This document shows positions 34,216 to 46,068 of a DNA stretch of 64,000 bases, piece after piece. The stretch is from positions 1 to 64,000 of the forward strand of contig JAUCBJ010008915.1 of NCBI GenBank assembly GCA_032718475.1, given 5' to 3'. Below the pieces are notes generated by a model. That model was not told the origin of the DNA. It saw nothing but the letters and a program-made list of their open reading frames with translations, and did no database searches. This DNA is from Nemertoderma westbladi (lineage: Eukaryota > Xenacoelomorpha > Nemertodermatida > Nemertodermatidae). Within the stretch, counting starts at the first letter, position 1, and the number at the start of each line of letters is the position of its first letter. The position numbers and the translations under genes are program-made.

Positions 34216-35197
34216 ATTAAAATCAGAAGTACTACTGTCTACTACTACTACTACTAGGATCGGCATGCTGCATTGCAGCTGCATTTTTAAGAATGCTGTG
34301 CCGGCTTGTCAACAAAATTGCACCGCCACAACTCCCTATCACCCATGACATTTGCTAGATCATCCGCATCTTTAAGGCCAGTGTCCTTTAAGGGGGGGGT
34401 ACACCATTTTCGGACAACTCTTCGATTTATCACTCTCAGCGTTTCAAAATTGTTTGGTTGTGGCTATAATTTGGAATATAGGTGCCTAAGATGCTATTCT
34501 ACATGACAGGTTAGAAAATTTTTATTTTTCGCTATTTAATATTAGTTAATACTAGTTAACAACAAAAAAAACTTGGTTGCGCTTAAAACCCTAAGGCTTT
34601 TACAGTTTTGAATCTAATCACATGAAAGTTTTTTTATATGATAGATGAAAGATGGGGCAACATAACTATCAGGCGAAATTTTGTAAAAATAATTCTGCAC
34701 CACTAGGTGGCGCTGCAAATTCATGCCTAATTTTTAGGTTTGTTATAAATAGTATTAAATTTTATTAACAAATAATTTCGAAAAGTTGTCTGATACTTTT
34801 ATGCAGGGTGGCTATGTGGACACCCACAGAAAGTTTCAGACTAATTGCTCAAAAATTGTAGAAGTAGTAGGGTTTTGAAGTTGACAATTTCATAAAAAAA
34901 ATATTTTGAGATAATCGACTTTTCATTATATATAGTAATAGTAATTTCAATAGGAATCCCTAAATGGAAATTGTTATAACATAAAAACTAAAAGAGCTAT
35001 TAAATAGCGGTTTTCAGATTTAGAAACACCATTCAATGGTGCATTATAATAGATAATAAAAAAAAATTGACATATTTTTGACCAAAATGGTGTACCCCCC
35101 CCTTAAGATGCGTCTCAAGAAAGTCATGGGCTGTCCACCATGCTTATTCACTCCATGAGGCTGCCAAAGTACAAGATTATGCATTAAATCAGAAGTA
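34216..35197 (-). mobile_element. LINE 3' fragment inserted in the Tigger element, with its target duplication
   Basis: Reverse-strand LINE sequence (about 34232-34391 and 35103-35182) aligns with 42535-42793 and ends in the same (TAG)n tail. It is flanked by ATTAAAATCAGAAGTA (34216-34231) and ATTAAATCAGAAGTA (35183-35197), a target duplication of about 15 bp as expected for target-primed insertion. The encoded C-terminus includes ADDLANVMGD and ends near QHS, as in the 42.7 kb copy. Confidence 0.8.
34392..35102. mobile_element. TTAA-flanked MITE (Kolobok-like or piggyBac-like)
   Basis: 711 bp with inverted ends GGGGGGGGTACACCATTTT (left) and the same reversed at 35084-35102, and TTAA on both sides (34388-34391, 35103-35106). 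The related LINE copy at 42.6 kb has one TTAA (42628-42631) at the matching position, which proves the insertion. TTAA targets occur in piggyBac and Kolobok. The G-rich ends suit Kolobok better, but that is inference. No coding sequence inside. Confidence 0.85.
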
Positions 35198-36771
35198 GCA
35201 ACAGCAGAAACAGCAACCAGGATTGACACATGTGGTGATATTGGAAAGAAGTAAAGAACACCAGAGGAGAGGGAAGAAGAGTTCCATGTCCGACTTCTAA
35301 CGCACATTGGTGCAACAAAACAATTTAAAAAGCGTAAGTTATCGATGAAATTGACAACAACTGAAGTCTTAGAAAATAAGCGACGGAAGATAGCAGAAAA
35401 AAATTCAAAAACGGAAGTTAAACGAGGTCCTAAGAAAAAAGTTGCTGCTAAGAAGGTAATAGATCTTCAAGCTGAACCCTCAACCTCAACTCCAGTATCG
35501 ATTTCCATTGAAGTTGGGAAGCACTATGCAATATATTTTGATGCTAACTTTTACATTGGACGATTGCTCAAAGTATTTGGGATGGAAAAGGTGCAGGTCA
35601 GGTGGAACTACTGTACAAGGTTTATAGGCGACCAGATATATGAACCTCGCAAAGATGACGTCGATATATTACTGTAGAAACGAAGTTTATTCTATATGGG
35701 CCAATGGAAAGAACTCTTACCGGCAAGAAAGGATACAAATTCGAACAATATGAACTGCAAATAATCAAACAAAAGCAAAAACTTTTCAAATAAAGACTAG
35801 TAGTAAATGCCAATAGTGCCTAATTTTAAGTTTGAGTTGAAAATTTTGATTTTTGCTTTGAACTGGGAAAACTACGAGACTAGCCTACTATAGGCTTATA
35901 TATACAATGATACACAGATCAGTTAGTCTTTCTGAATTTATAATATATATATTTTTTAATCAGACATTCTAACAAACATGTTGGGCTTGAAATGTCTCTA
36001 ATGAAACACAGACAATGATAATGATAATACTGAACAACTTCGGCTGATGAATTCCACCTAAAATGTACAAAATGTACAAAATTACAGATAATAAATAATT
36101 TTAGTGTCTTACTGTATAATAACAGAGCATTTGATGTTTTATCTTTAAAGGTACCATACACACCCACTATCATCATCACAAATTTTATTTTATGCAGTAT
36201 ATATCAATTATATACATAAATAAGTATACTTTTTTTTCGCTAATTTATCCTTTTTTTTCCAAAATGTTAGCGAAAAAAGTTTGAACTTTTTTTCTCCAAA
36301 ATTGTCCCTATAATAGCTGTTGGTCAAATATTTTTTATGATGATAGGTGTATGTCGATTCTGGCCTATAGAGAACTAGTCCTTGTACAAGCTCCATTTAA
36401 TATAGCCTAATGTTTGTTTTCCTTTTTTTTACTGAAGGTGGTATTGTAAGTACTGTAAATAAGTCGGCCTAAGCAATTAAGTAAAATAGTATTAACTAAA
36501 GTAAAACAATGTAAATAAAGCATTATTATTAATCGTACTAGTAAATAATTAAAAAATATCTCAATGGCGATATCTCAAAAAAATATATATACAGAAACAA
36601 TTATTAATCAGTTTAAAAAAGATAGTGTCAAAAACCATATAAATAAAGTTGACACGTTCTATTGTGGATATTCCAAATTAAAATAGTGCGTTTTCATTTG
36701 CTTTTTAAATTGGGTAATACGTACAGTAGATGTACACGAGCGAATCTGTTGTGGGCGGCCACTCCATATAA

Positions 36772-36922
36772 TGCAGTAATGGGGGCATTAATGCGTTGCA
36801 TTGAATTCACATATATCATGTGGTTGTGGGACTGTGGGTTCTATCCCTGACCAGGGTCATTTTCGTTTCGGCACGATCGCTTTGAAGTAACTAGCTACGG
36901 CGCATTTCTTACTTGCATCCTA
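36772..36922 (+). repeat. tRNA-derived SINE (copy 2, truncated)
   Basis: Matches 2785-2912: GCATTGAATTCACAT, GTGGGTTCTATCC (B-box), CATTTTCGTTTCGGCACGA, GGCGCATT and TTGCATCCT. The 3' body and tail are missing and the B-box is damaged (TTCTATCC for TTCGATCC). Confidence 0.75.
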
Positions 36923-37180
36923 CAATTCTGAAATATGCCAAGTCATAGTACAGCAGTAACAGATAGCAAATCTCTGTCATTCTGTACTGGAACTGGACTG
37001 GTCAGCTGGTGTATAGCTCAGTCTGTCAGCAGCTGTATACAGGTATACGTTACGTTACGTATAGCCGTATAGGCCTACAGAGCCCCGGGGCCCAACCATA
37101 GTCTGATAGTTAAGTAATATACAGACCGACTCGTACCACTGTACCAGCGTACGGTCTGATGGTATTGACAAATAATTACA

Positions 37181-40100
37181 ATGGCAACTGTTACAACAAT
37201 GAGTTACCTTTCCTCAGCCGTCCCGTTTCTATCGCTGTTGGCCGAACCGGAAGACGAATGCAAAGCATTTGCGCTCAACAAACTGAACGACCTTGTGCAC
37301 TCCTTCTGGCCGGAAATCTCTGAGAACCTAATGGTAGTGGAACAGTTATCCGAGGATGGAACCTTCCCACATCGGAACATAGCGGCACTACTCGCCTCTA
37401 AGATCCACTTCTATCTCGGCTCCTTTGATGACGCGCTGGATTACGCGTTGAAGGCGGAGACGGCGTTTATGACGGACTCGCAGACAGAATACGTACAGAC
37501 CATGGTAACGAAATGCATCGATCGGTACATACTGATAAAGAGTAGGTTGGTAGGGCAGGAGGGGGAAGGCCGAATGGATGACGTCAGACAAAGCGACCGT
37601 CTAGAAGAACTTATTAAGATGATGGTCGAACAAGCTCTAGTAAAGAAGCAGTTTAAGTATGTCGCGGGGTTGGCCATGGAATCTCACAACCTGGATTACC
37701 TTAAACTCGCGATTATTCGCTGCCCCGATAAGTCGGATATCCTGCTCTACTGCTTCCGTATCGGCACCACACTGATCGGGAATCGCGGCTTCCGCAACAA
37801 AGTTCTCAACGTTCTCGTCTACTTCTACAGCCAGTTGGGCCAGCCGGACTACCTCAGTCAGGTCCAGTGCTACATCTTCCTGGACCAGCCGGAAAAGGTC
37901 GCGGACATCCTCAACAAGCTGATGCTGGGTTCGGAACGGGACCAACTGCTCGCCCATCAGATCGCCTTCGACCTGTACGACAGCGCGACGCAGCAGTTCC
38001 TATCGCTCGTGGAATCCCGTCTCACCTCTTCCGGGAGGGACTCCACCGTATCACCGCCCCCCTCCTCCGCTGAACCTTCTTCCGCCGTCTCACCTCCTAG
38101 CGACGAGCCCATGGACGTCGACGCCGGGGAGGCAGCTGATTCATCGCCCTCTAGCGCGGTCGCTGATAAAGCCCCCTCAGTATCGCTGGAGCCGCTTAAA
38201 GCGATACTAAGCGGGGAGACGACCATCGGCCTTTACTTGCAGTTCCTGATCCGGAATAACAAAGCCGATATACAGGTAGGAGCGCTGTGTTGTTATGATA
38301 TAATGATTACCGTACAGTCCATCCATCGCGATTGTACCGGTAAAACTCTTTAATTCAACTTATATTTTTATTGAAACTAGAAATTCAGTTGAAATTGTTT
38401 ATATAAGTATATAATTAATTAATAATAATTATTATAAAATAACGGCCTAATTATTTTATGGCAAATTGCAAATTTTATGTTTATCTTATAATCAATATTG
38501 CCGACACATCCTGTTTATACGTTTAACTCTATTGTCTGTACACTTTACGGAACTGATTCTTGGGTACATTCTGCATTCTAACTAAACCACAATGGTCTAT
38601 TTAGTTAGTTAGTGTTATATTATACGAAATAAACCGTCAAAACAATATAAGGGCGGTTGCGGTGCGACATGTGGGGATCCAAACTCTTTTTAATTTCCCC
38701 GCCATACGTGGTGAATTAATAAAAAAGATATAATATAAAGATATACTCGTCTTCGATCTTGTGAATCTATTCTTGGTTTGAAGGTATCGGCTACATCAAG
38801 CAAGTCGAACAAAGCGGTTCGAATGAGCTTAAAATGAGCTCCGTGACGACTACAGAGTATGAAGTTGTATCAGTTGCTATATCAATCAGAAAAAGGATAT
38901 CATTCTTGTACCGAATTTTTTCAAATTATTTAAGTTTATATTATTGAGTTTATCTGGACACTATTATGTGTCGTTTCGATTACAATTACAACTTCGATTA
39001 CAACACTAATGATTTCAAAGTCTATAATATCGTATGTTTATAAATTTATGAACCAATTAAATTTAATGTTATCCTATTTTTTAGGTATTAAAATCGATAA
39101 AAGACACAGTGAGGAACTCTGTGTGCCACACGGCCACGGTGATGGCGAATGCGTTCGCTTCACTAGGGACGACCAGCGACCAGTTCCTCAGGGACAACCT
39201 CGAGTGGTTGGCGCGCGCCAACAATTGGAGTAAGTTCACGGCCACCGCCTCCTTGGGCCTCATCCACCAACGGCACGAACGGGAGGCCCTCCGACTGATG
39301 GAGACCTACCTGCCCAAGGATTCCTCCTCCTCGTCCAGCTACTCCGAGGGCGGCGGGCTGTACGCCCTCGGGTTGATCCACGCCAACCACGGCGCCGGGA
39401 TCACGGAGTACCTGATCGCCCAGCTGGGCGCCGCGTCCACCGAGGCGGTGCGACACGGCGGCTGTCTGGGGCTGGGTCTCGCCGCCATGGGGACCGGACG
39501 CGGCGACGTCTACCAGCTGCTGCGCTCCCAGCTGTACCAGGACGACGCGGTGACCGGGGAGGCAGCCGGCATCGCTATGGGTCTCGTGATGGTCGGGTCT
39601 AGGGATCTATCCGCTATCAGCGATATGCTCAACTACATGCGGGATTCCGAGCACGAGAAGATCCATCGGGGACTCGCGTTGGGTCTCTCGTTGCTGTGCT
39701 ACGGTGTGCAGGACGACGCGGACGAACTAATAGCGACCTTGTCCCGGGATAAGGACCCGTTGATACGGCGATCGGCGATGTTCACCATCGGGATGGCCTA
39801 CTGCGGGAGCGGGAGCAACGCGAGCGCCCGTCGGTTGCTGCACCACGCGGTGAGCGACGTGAACGACGACGTCCGTCGGGCGGCCTGCGTAGCGATCGGG
39901 TTTGTGCTGTGCCGACACCCGGACCAGTGCCCCAACGTGGTCCGTCTCATCGCGGAGAGCTACAACCCCCACATGCGGGTGGGCAGCGCCTACGCCTTGG
40001 GCATCGCGTGCGCCGGCACCGCTAATAAAGAGGCGTTGGCGCTACTCGAGCCGATGTTTACCGACTCGGTTAACTACGTGAGACAAGGTTCCCTCCTCGC

Positions 40101-40929
40101 CGCCTCCTTTATTCTCGTTCAGCACACCGAGGCGATGACAAGTAAAGCCAAGGATCTAAGAGACGTTATTAATAAGATTATCAACGATAAACACGAAGAC
40201 GTTATGGCTAAGTTCGGCGCCATTCTCAGTCGCGGCATCATTGACGCTTCGGGTAAGAACGCGACTATCTCCCTCGTCTCCCGAACCGGCCATTTAAACA
40301 TGCCCTCGGTCGTGGGTATCCTGGTTTTCACTCACTTCTGGTACTGGTTCCCCGCCGTCCACTTCCTCTCGCTCGCCTTCATCCCTTCCTGCATCATCGG
40401 CCTCAATAAGGACCTCCGGATGCCCAAGATCGGTTTCCGCAGCAACGCGAAACCCTCGCTCTACGCCTACTCCGCGCCAATCGAGGAGAAAAAGGGGAAG
40501 GAGAAAGAGAAAGTCGCCACCGCCATTCTCTCGATAACTAATAAGAAAAAGAAGAAAGAGAAAGATGATACCGCTGATGAATCTGTTAAAGACGTTGATA
40601 TGGAGGTTGTAGAGGAGACAACCGATGAGACAACGACGAAACCGAAACCCGAGGCCTCCTTCTCGTTGCTAAGCAACCCGTGTAGAGCGTTGCCATCGCA
40701 ACTGAAGGTAGTCGTCGCCGAAGGGTCTCGGTATTCCCCGATGAAGCCGTTGAGTAACGGAGGTATTATAATGCTGTGCGATGGTGAACCGAACGCCGAG
40801 CCCGAGATGGTGGAGGATGTGGCGCCGGCGGCTGGCGGTGGCGGTGCCGAAGGGGGGGCCACCGCCGGTGAGGGAGGGGCCGAGGAGGTGGAGCCCGAAC
40901 CTCCGCTACCGTTCGAATGGAGGGAGTGA
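37181..40929 (+). CDS. PSMD1: 26S proteasome non-ATPase regulatory subunit 1 (Rpn2), two exons
   Basis: Exon 1 is 37181-38275 (365 codons), exon 2 is 39085-40929. The phase-0 GT-AG intron (CAG|GTAGGA ... TTTTTTAG|GTA) is 809 bp and the product is 979 aa; human PSMD1 is 953. The protein is the largest scaffold of the 19S base. The N-terminal helical part (FALNKLN...[28 protein letters not shown]) is followed by the toroid of proteasome/cyclosome repeats ([45 protein letters not shown]) and the conserved C-terminus ([40 protein letters not shown]). Insertions at about 285-345 (Pro/Ser/Asp-rich) and a Gly/Ala-rich acidic tail account for the extra length. Exon 2 is very GC-rich at third positions. 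Confidence 0.97.
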
Positions 40930-41844
40930 ACCGATTAGGGGTCCGTCGTCTGTCTGTTTGCGATTAACTTTTTCACGTAACTTATAAAACGCCCATCAAT
41001 TAATTCACAAACATAAACCTTATTTACATTGGAACTCTACTGATTTTGGTAACTCTACTGATTTTTGAGAAATGTTTTATTTGTAGCCGAATTTTGTTTC
41101 CTTTGAATGAAAGGAATCGGTTTAATTGGGAAATTGATCCAAATTTGTTTTATATATTTAGGAGAATCGGCGAGTTACGGGGGCGTAACGAGGTAAAGTT
41201 TGTTCAGTGGTGAATCCAATTAATTTGTTGGTAAATTCAATAATCTAATACAAATCATTGCAGGTAACATCAACAAGAGGTACCGTGGCCTTCACCACCG
41301 CATCAAAACGTTATTTACAAGCGTTCCGAAAAGGTGTTGCAAAAGTCATACCGCAGTTATATTACGTCATGCCGCAGTTATATTACGTGACTCTTGATTT
41401 GTTGGTATTTGTACTGAATAAACGGATTCCAAATCTGTAAAACAAATCTCTGAGTTTCGTTGTGAATCGCAAAAGATACAATTAGTCTCGCGTAGATGCA
41501 AAAACATACCACTTTCAAAGTAAAAATTCAAATTAAAGTTTTCTTCGGCTGTTGGGACAGCATTTCCAGTTGTTCCCCAGAACTATTAGTTCCCCGGAGG
41601 AAATACAGTTATTTAGGTACCATTAAAGGAGTTGGTGTAGTGAATCGTCTAGAACAAACATCAGACAAACAAACAGAATAACTCCACCAAAGGTTCAAAG
41701 CCAAATAGTTACCATTGGCGAATGTATCCACCAATGACGACTCTCGATCACCACACCTCGATTTAAGGTAAATCATTAATTAATGAAAATTAAAGTTTTG
41801 AGATGGGGTACTAGAGGTAAATCCCATCTCGGAGAATTAATATA
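40930..41844. other. Intergenic DNA downstream of PSMD1
   Basis: No gene recognised. Near 41355-41385 an 18-bp segment (GCCGCAGTTATATTACGT preceded by CAT) is directly repeated. Confidence 0.5.
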
Positions 41845-41895
41845 TCTTTATATCAATTAAGGGAAAAGAGCAGGTTAAAGTGGCACATAATTAAA
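41845..41895 (+). repeat. Dispersed repeat fragment (family of 5.8 and 47.2 kb)
   Basis: ATCAATTAAGGGAAAAGAGCAGGTTAAAGTGGCACATAATT-like sequence matches 47197-47240 and, reversed, about 5860-5900. It stops where the LINE fragment begins. Confidence 0.6.
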
Positions 41896-42793
41896 TGATT
41901 GCAGCTTTCAGATCACTGTACGATGGTTCCACCACATTTGTGTCTACCGCTGATGGTGATACAGATCCATGATACGTATTTTGGGGAGTCCTTCAAGGTG
42001 ACACACTTGCACCATTCTTATTCGTAATTGTGGTTGATTATGTTCTACACATGTCCTTCCACCATCTTAAATAAATATGGGGTGTTGGTAACACAAGAAG
42101 TAGAGGAAATCCAGCTAAGTACCTAACTGATCTAGACTTTGCTGATGACTTAGGGGTACTGTCAGAATCACTAGAGGGGGCCCAAAGGCTTTCTGCTCAT
42201 TGGAGCAGGAGCAATCTTGACTTCTTCTACTTGGGATCATGGATCAGAAAGTTAGATGAAGACCTTCGGATACGTAATGGGAAGGCATGGGCAGCGTTAA
42301 ATAGTCTGTCCAAAATTTGGAAGTCCCATAGAATAAAACGGTACCTTAAGGTTCGATTATTTATGGCAACAGTAGTACCAGTGCTCCTATATGGGAGTCC
42401 ATGATGGGCTCTAACTGCAGAGGATACCAAATCTCTGGATGGGACTTTTACAAGAATGCTTCGCCGGGTTCATTATGTCTCCCCCTAGCTTGACACTTGA
42501 AAGGAACCGCCTCCGCTTTGCAGGACATTGCTTTTGCCGTGAGGGCCAGCCAGTGTATAATCTTTTGCTTTGGCGTCTAATGGAGTGTGAATAAGCATTG
42601 TGGACAGCCGGTGACTTGAGTCGCCTCTTAAAGGACACTGGCCTTGAAGATGCGGATGATCTAGAAAATGTCATTGGTGATGGTGAATTGTGGCGGCGCC
42701 ATTTTGTCGACAAGACGGTACAGCATTCTTAATATATTTGTAACATATATAATGTAGCTGCAATGCAGCAGGCCGATAGTAGTAGTAGTAGGC
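41896..42793 (+). pseudogene. LINE reverse transcriptase C-terminal fragment with (TAG)n tail
   Basis: Readable blocks are VLQGDTLAPFLFVIVVDYVLH (about 41990), FADDLGVLSESLEGAQR with the catalytic Asp pair (about 42130), LGSWIRKLDEDLRIRNGKAW (about 42230), a thumb-like segment to LLYGSP (about 42400) and a C-terminal part ADDLENVIGDGELWRRHF (about 42650). Frameshifts and a deletion of about 65 bp relative to the copy at 31.4 kb disrupt it. The 3' end is a (TAG)n run at 42776-42791, the usual kind of LINE tail. It also supplies the empty site for the TTAA MITE at 34392. Confidence 0.82.
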
Positions 42794-44100
42794 ACCCAAC
42801 CAAAACAAACAGAGGCGTAGCAAGCCCTTGTGGCGCCCCGGAGAATGAAGCTGAGATAGCGCCCCCCGTCTTCAAAATAATTTTAACTTTTCATTTATGA
42901 CGTTTTTTCTTAAATATTATATATATCTAACAGTATATAACTATAAGTATGTATCACACTAGTTTGATATAGTGCACTAGTGCATCTCATTGAATGGCGA
43001 GGGGAGCGAGCAGATAAATTGTTCCATATTTTCGCTTATGGCACATGTCCTCTATATGGGTGAGTAGGCCTACGCCCGGGAGACTTTTTTTTCCTACAGA
43101 TGCTTCGATGACTCTTATTATACAGTAGTTGGGCGACCCGCAATATCCAAATACCTAGCATAGGGAGTCTTTTACGTAAACGAACCAATAAACCCGCTTC
43201 CGCATTGAAACGTAAACTCTTAATTCATTACATATTATACCACCACATTCAGCTGTATAAAAAATGTGCATGTTGCCATGGTAATTAGGTATACAACATA
43301 CAACAATTATTTCATAACATTTAACTTTAGCAGTTATAGGCCTACTCTACCGTAACTATACTACTGCTGTACTGTAATACAAGTATTCGGTTCAGTAATA
43401 AATCAGTGTAACATTACGCGCCTTTATTTTTGAATCAAACAGTATGGCCCTACCGGTAGCTCGTATATATTAACTTCACCGGTTGCCTGTAGGTCCCCCT
43501 CCACTTTTCACTCTCAGCCATTTCACACGAACAGCACCCTCTCCATCTTTTTGGGCTCTATCTTAGTCGTACGGTAACAAACTTAACTTTTTTAGTTGTT
43601 TGCAGGCTTACCGGTTCTTTCCTGCTGCAGTTGCAGTTAAGTCATTCAGTGGTTTGACTGTATCCCTGGTTGGTTTCCTGTTGTGCTAGTGTGCATTGAT
43701 CAGGCCAAAACTCTCATTAAAACCATACTGCTGTATCAAAACTGTAATTTAACACTATGTCCCCCCTTGCCATAACCGCAAAGGCGCAAACCCTATGTCA
43801 TGAGGCCCTAATATAATAGGCCTAGACTATACATTATTGTTGAATAGGTTAGGAACTACTGCAGTACTGTATGAGAGACTACCCTAGTAACCTAATGTAG
43901 TCCATGAGACCACCATATGCTATACCAGCATGCTGCATCAGTCATACTCAATTACATTTGGAGTTAGGCACCTTTGTTACTAATTACTGAATTAGGCCTA
44001 TTCGGAGTCGGAGATCATTTCGGTTGCCGTGCAGAGGTATCTGCCTGTTATTCCTGGTATTATTAGAATTTGGTTTGATTTAGGATTCTGTTTTCGCGAC
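42794..44100. other. Intergenic DNA upstream of ARL2BP
   Basis: No gene recognised. CAGAGGCGTAGCAAGCC at 42810 resembles the start of some hAT elements, but I found no matching right end. TAGGCCTA occurs several times (for example about 43067, 43339, 43818). Confidence 0.45.
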
Positions 44101-44736
44101 ATGGATATGGAATGTACCACAACCTCTGCCGATACAAACAAGTGTTTGCATCTTTGCGATACGGCGAATCTACGTATTAGTGAGAACAATGAGCGGGGCG
44201 CCGAGACCAGCGCCGTTTCATCGAGTCAGGGAGAGTTGACCCACAATGGAGCCACCGGAGATTATCTGAAACCGTTCGAAATCGCTCCCAACCCATTCGA
44301 TCTGGACCTACAAGATGAATCGTCTAGCGATGATTCCGCCCAATTCGACATCGTTATAGGTCATATCGAGGATATTGTGTTAGAACCATCTTTCAATGAA
44401 CTCAAGTACAAATTTATCGATAAATATTACGCAGAATTTGACGATTCGGAAGAAAACAAATTTATTTACACTGACATATTTAAAGAATACCAAGAATTGT
44501 TTGAGAATTACATAGAAAACCAACTGAGGTTAAGAATCCCGGGATTTTCTATGGAGGAATTTTCCAAGGAGATACAACTCCGGAAAAGTGAACTGGATGG
44601 AGAGATATTCGAAATCTTGTATTCTTTATCTGACTTTATTGTTTTCAAAGAATTAATGTTAGATTACAAAGCAGATAAAGAAGGTAGTTGTGTTGACTTG
44701 AGTTTTGCTCTCACAGTTACATCATTGCAACGCTAA
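44101..44736 (+). CDS. ARL2BP: ADP-ribosylation factor-like protein 2-binding protein (BART)
   Basis: 211 aa from the ATG at 44101; an upstream in-frame GTG at 44029 is not a credible eukaryotic start. After an 80-residue acidic, low-complexity N-terminus the BART domain is clear: FDIVIGHIEDIVLEPSF, KFIDKYYAEFDDSEENKFIYTDIFKEY, IENQLRLRIPGFSMEEF, FIVFKELMLDYKADKEG and a VTSL end. The family binds GTP-loaded ARL2/ARL3 at centrosome, cilium and mitochondria and helps retain STAT3 in the nucleus in mammals. Human ARL2BP is 163 aa, so the extra length is mostly N-terminal. The gene is intronless here, although vertebrate orthologues have several introns, so retrocopy origin or intron loss is possible. 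Confidence 0.93.
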   Translation: MDMECTTTSADTNKCLHLCDTANLRISENNERGAETSAVSSSQGELTHNGATGDYLKPFEIAPNPFDLDLQDESSSDDSAQFDIVIGHIEDIVLEPSFNELKYKFIDKYYAEFDDSEENKFIYTDIFKEYQELFENYIENQLRLRIPGFSMEEFSKEIQLRKSELDGEIFEILYSLSDFIVFKELMLDYKADKEGSCVDLSFALTVTSLQR

Positions 44737-44921
44737 CGGCTAATGGTTACTGCTACCTTTATTCTGTTATTGTTCATTCCATAATTTTGTTTTTTGCTAC
44801 AACAGTAACCTATGATTGACAGTATTCTCAGTTCGTAATATAGTTACGTTTTCAGTGTTGTAACTTAATCAATATTGTATACAAAGCATGTTGTATGTCG
44901 GATGTGTGTGTGTGTGTGTGT

Positions 44922-45577
44922 ATTAGACGAGTCAATCTAGCAAAAAAAAAACCATAAGTATTTCGCAATTATTCCGAACCACATATTTTGGATTCTATAT
45001 TACCTTTTTAATAAAAAAAAGTGTGTAAAATGTTATTTTTCACATAGATTTCATATAGATTTTTACAAAGATTGTCCACATAATAAAATTGTGATTGCTC
45101 TATTGATTTTAAGTGTAATTTATTTAATTGTTTTAGTGTAAAAACCACAGAAGTTTATAATATAACAAATTAATTCTTTGGGGATAGTTATACATCGACC
45201 CGTTTAGTAGTGAAGTTGTGTTAATAAGCTCTCTGTATTGTACCAGCAAAGTTGGTATTAAAAATGGTTTAATTATTAGACAAATTTCCGTTGCTCTGGA
45301 AACTAAATTGGTAACTATCTAGAAGTGCATACTTCTGTAAATCGATAGTCATTAGAGTAAAGTTTGTCTGTACCAAATTTGGAGAAAATCCCACCAATAG
45401 ACCCCTTGTTGCTAAGTAAAATCCATGTTGCTAAGGAAAGAAACAGGAAATTGAAAGTGATCCGCATAATATATTTTTGTAGAATTTTTAGGGGTATTAA
45501 CAAGGTAATGTAGAATAATAAATAGTTGGTTTGGATGAATGTTGACCCCCTTTTTTGGTTAGATTGACTCGACTAAT
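44922..45577. mobile_element. Inverted-repeat element, about 656 bp (empty-site relative)
   Basis: Left end ATTAGACGAGTCAATCTAGC and right end, reversed, ATTAGTCGAGTCAATCTAAC are inverted repeats. Further inside, AACCACATATTTTGG and a diverged reversed copy also correspond. The left ~100 bp matches, reversed, the joined flanks of the MITE at 12537-13482. No coding sequence. A target duplication is not evident. Confidence 0.65.
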
Positions 45578-45927
45578 GATGTATGTGATATTGAATTGCC
45601 AGCGTGTTTGTCTATTAATACAATATTTACAGGTCGTCACTTTCCGTTATTTAATAAAGAGTTTTTATAAGTTTGTCTGAGATTACAGTGATCTCTGTTT
45701 AATTAGGCTTCGGTGCCTATTTATTATATATTCTCGAACTTGTACCGGTAGTCAAGGCAGGATGGCATAACGAAACAATTTTAATTTTATTTAGTTTCAT
45801 TTTGTCAAGTCCTGATCAAATTCTCGTTTCGTTTCCTACTTTTTTAATTATTTACATTATCGTGTGTAAAATATAACTTTTCATCGATATGACCCGCGTG
45901 TATTTATATATCGGAGGTTTACATACA

Positions 45928-46022
45928 CAATGTCCTGGAATATAGTGTCGTTATTCAGGTACCTGTCCCCGTTGGCCCCCAATTCAGCCAGAATTGCTTT
46001 CAATCTTTTGCTACAATCGTTT
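45928..46022. repeat. Dispersed repeat (copy also at 63.8 kb)
   Basis: CCTGGAATATAGTGTC and, further on, TTGCTTTCAATCTTTTGCTACAA match 63801-63966, where the spacing is longer. No family assigned. Confidence 0.55.
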
Positions 46023-46068
46023 GATATCGACATCTATGCGAGGTTATTTTATTCCTTTTAATAAATAC

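Larger units (their letters stand above)
33065..35792 (+). pseudogene. Tigger/pogo (DDE_1) transposase, decayed and interrupted
   Basis: Reading across several frames, a Psq-type helix-turn-helix comes first (KLRTWTDATKYHAV...KKCAEAHF, about 33065-33180). The DDE catalytic core follows: NLDETSFSHDP with the first Asp (about 33247), GWMRMTSDVFARWFTNFCKN, MMDCQVM/YDGLSSH (second Asp region, about 33570-33590) and LFPPHTTDVLQRLDV (about 33650-33690). The C-terminal part continues to 34236, is broken by the LINE/MITE insertion, and resumes at about 35198 with a lysine-rich region and a VGKHYAIYFDANFYIGRLL module. Many stops; not functional. In intact relatives the enzyme cuts and pastes at TA. 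Confidence 0.8.
32460..36441 (+). mobile_element. Fossil Tigger/pogo-type DNA transposon with nested insertions
   Basis: Ends carry the inverted repeat CCACCTTCAGTAAAAAAAA (32460 onward, and reversed at 36423-36441). TA stands next to each end (32457-32458 with one extra C, and 36442-36443), as expected for Tc1/mariner/pogo insertion. Subterminal TTAGCGAAAAAAA motifs recur near both ends. The interior carries the decayed transposase described separately. A LINE inserted at about 34232-35182 and a TTAA MITE inside it account for part of the length. Confidence 0.75.

Noticed and set aside
42810-42850. hAT-like terminal sequence CAGAGGCGTAGC
   Set aside because: No matching inverted right end or 8-bp duplication found nearby, so not called as an element.
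44029-44100. Longer ARL2BP start
   Set aside because: The upstream codon is GTG and the added residues are not conserved. The first ATG in frame is at 44101.
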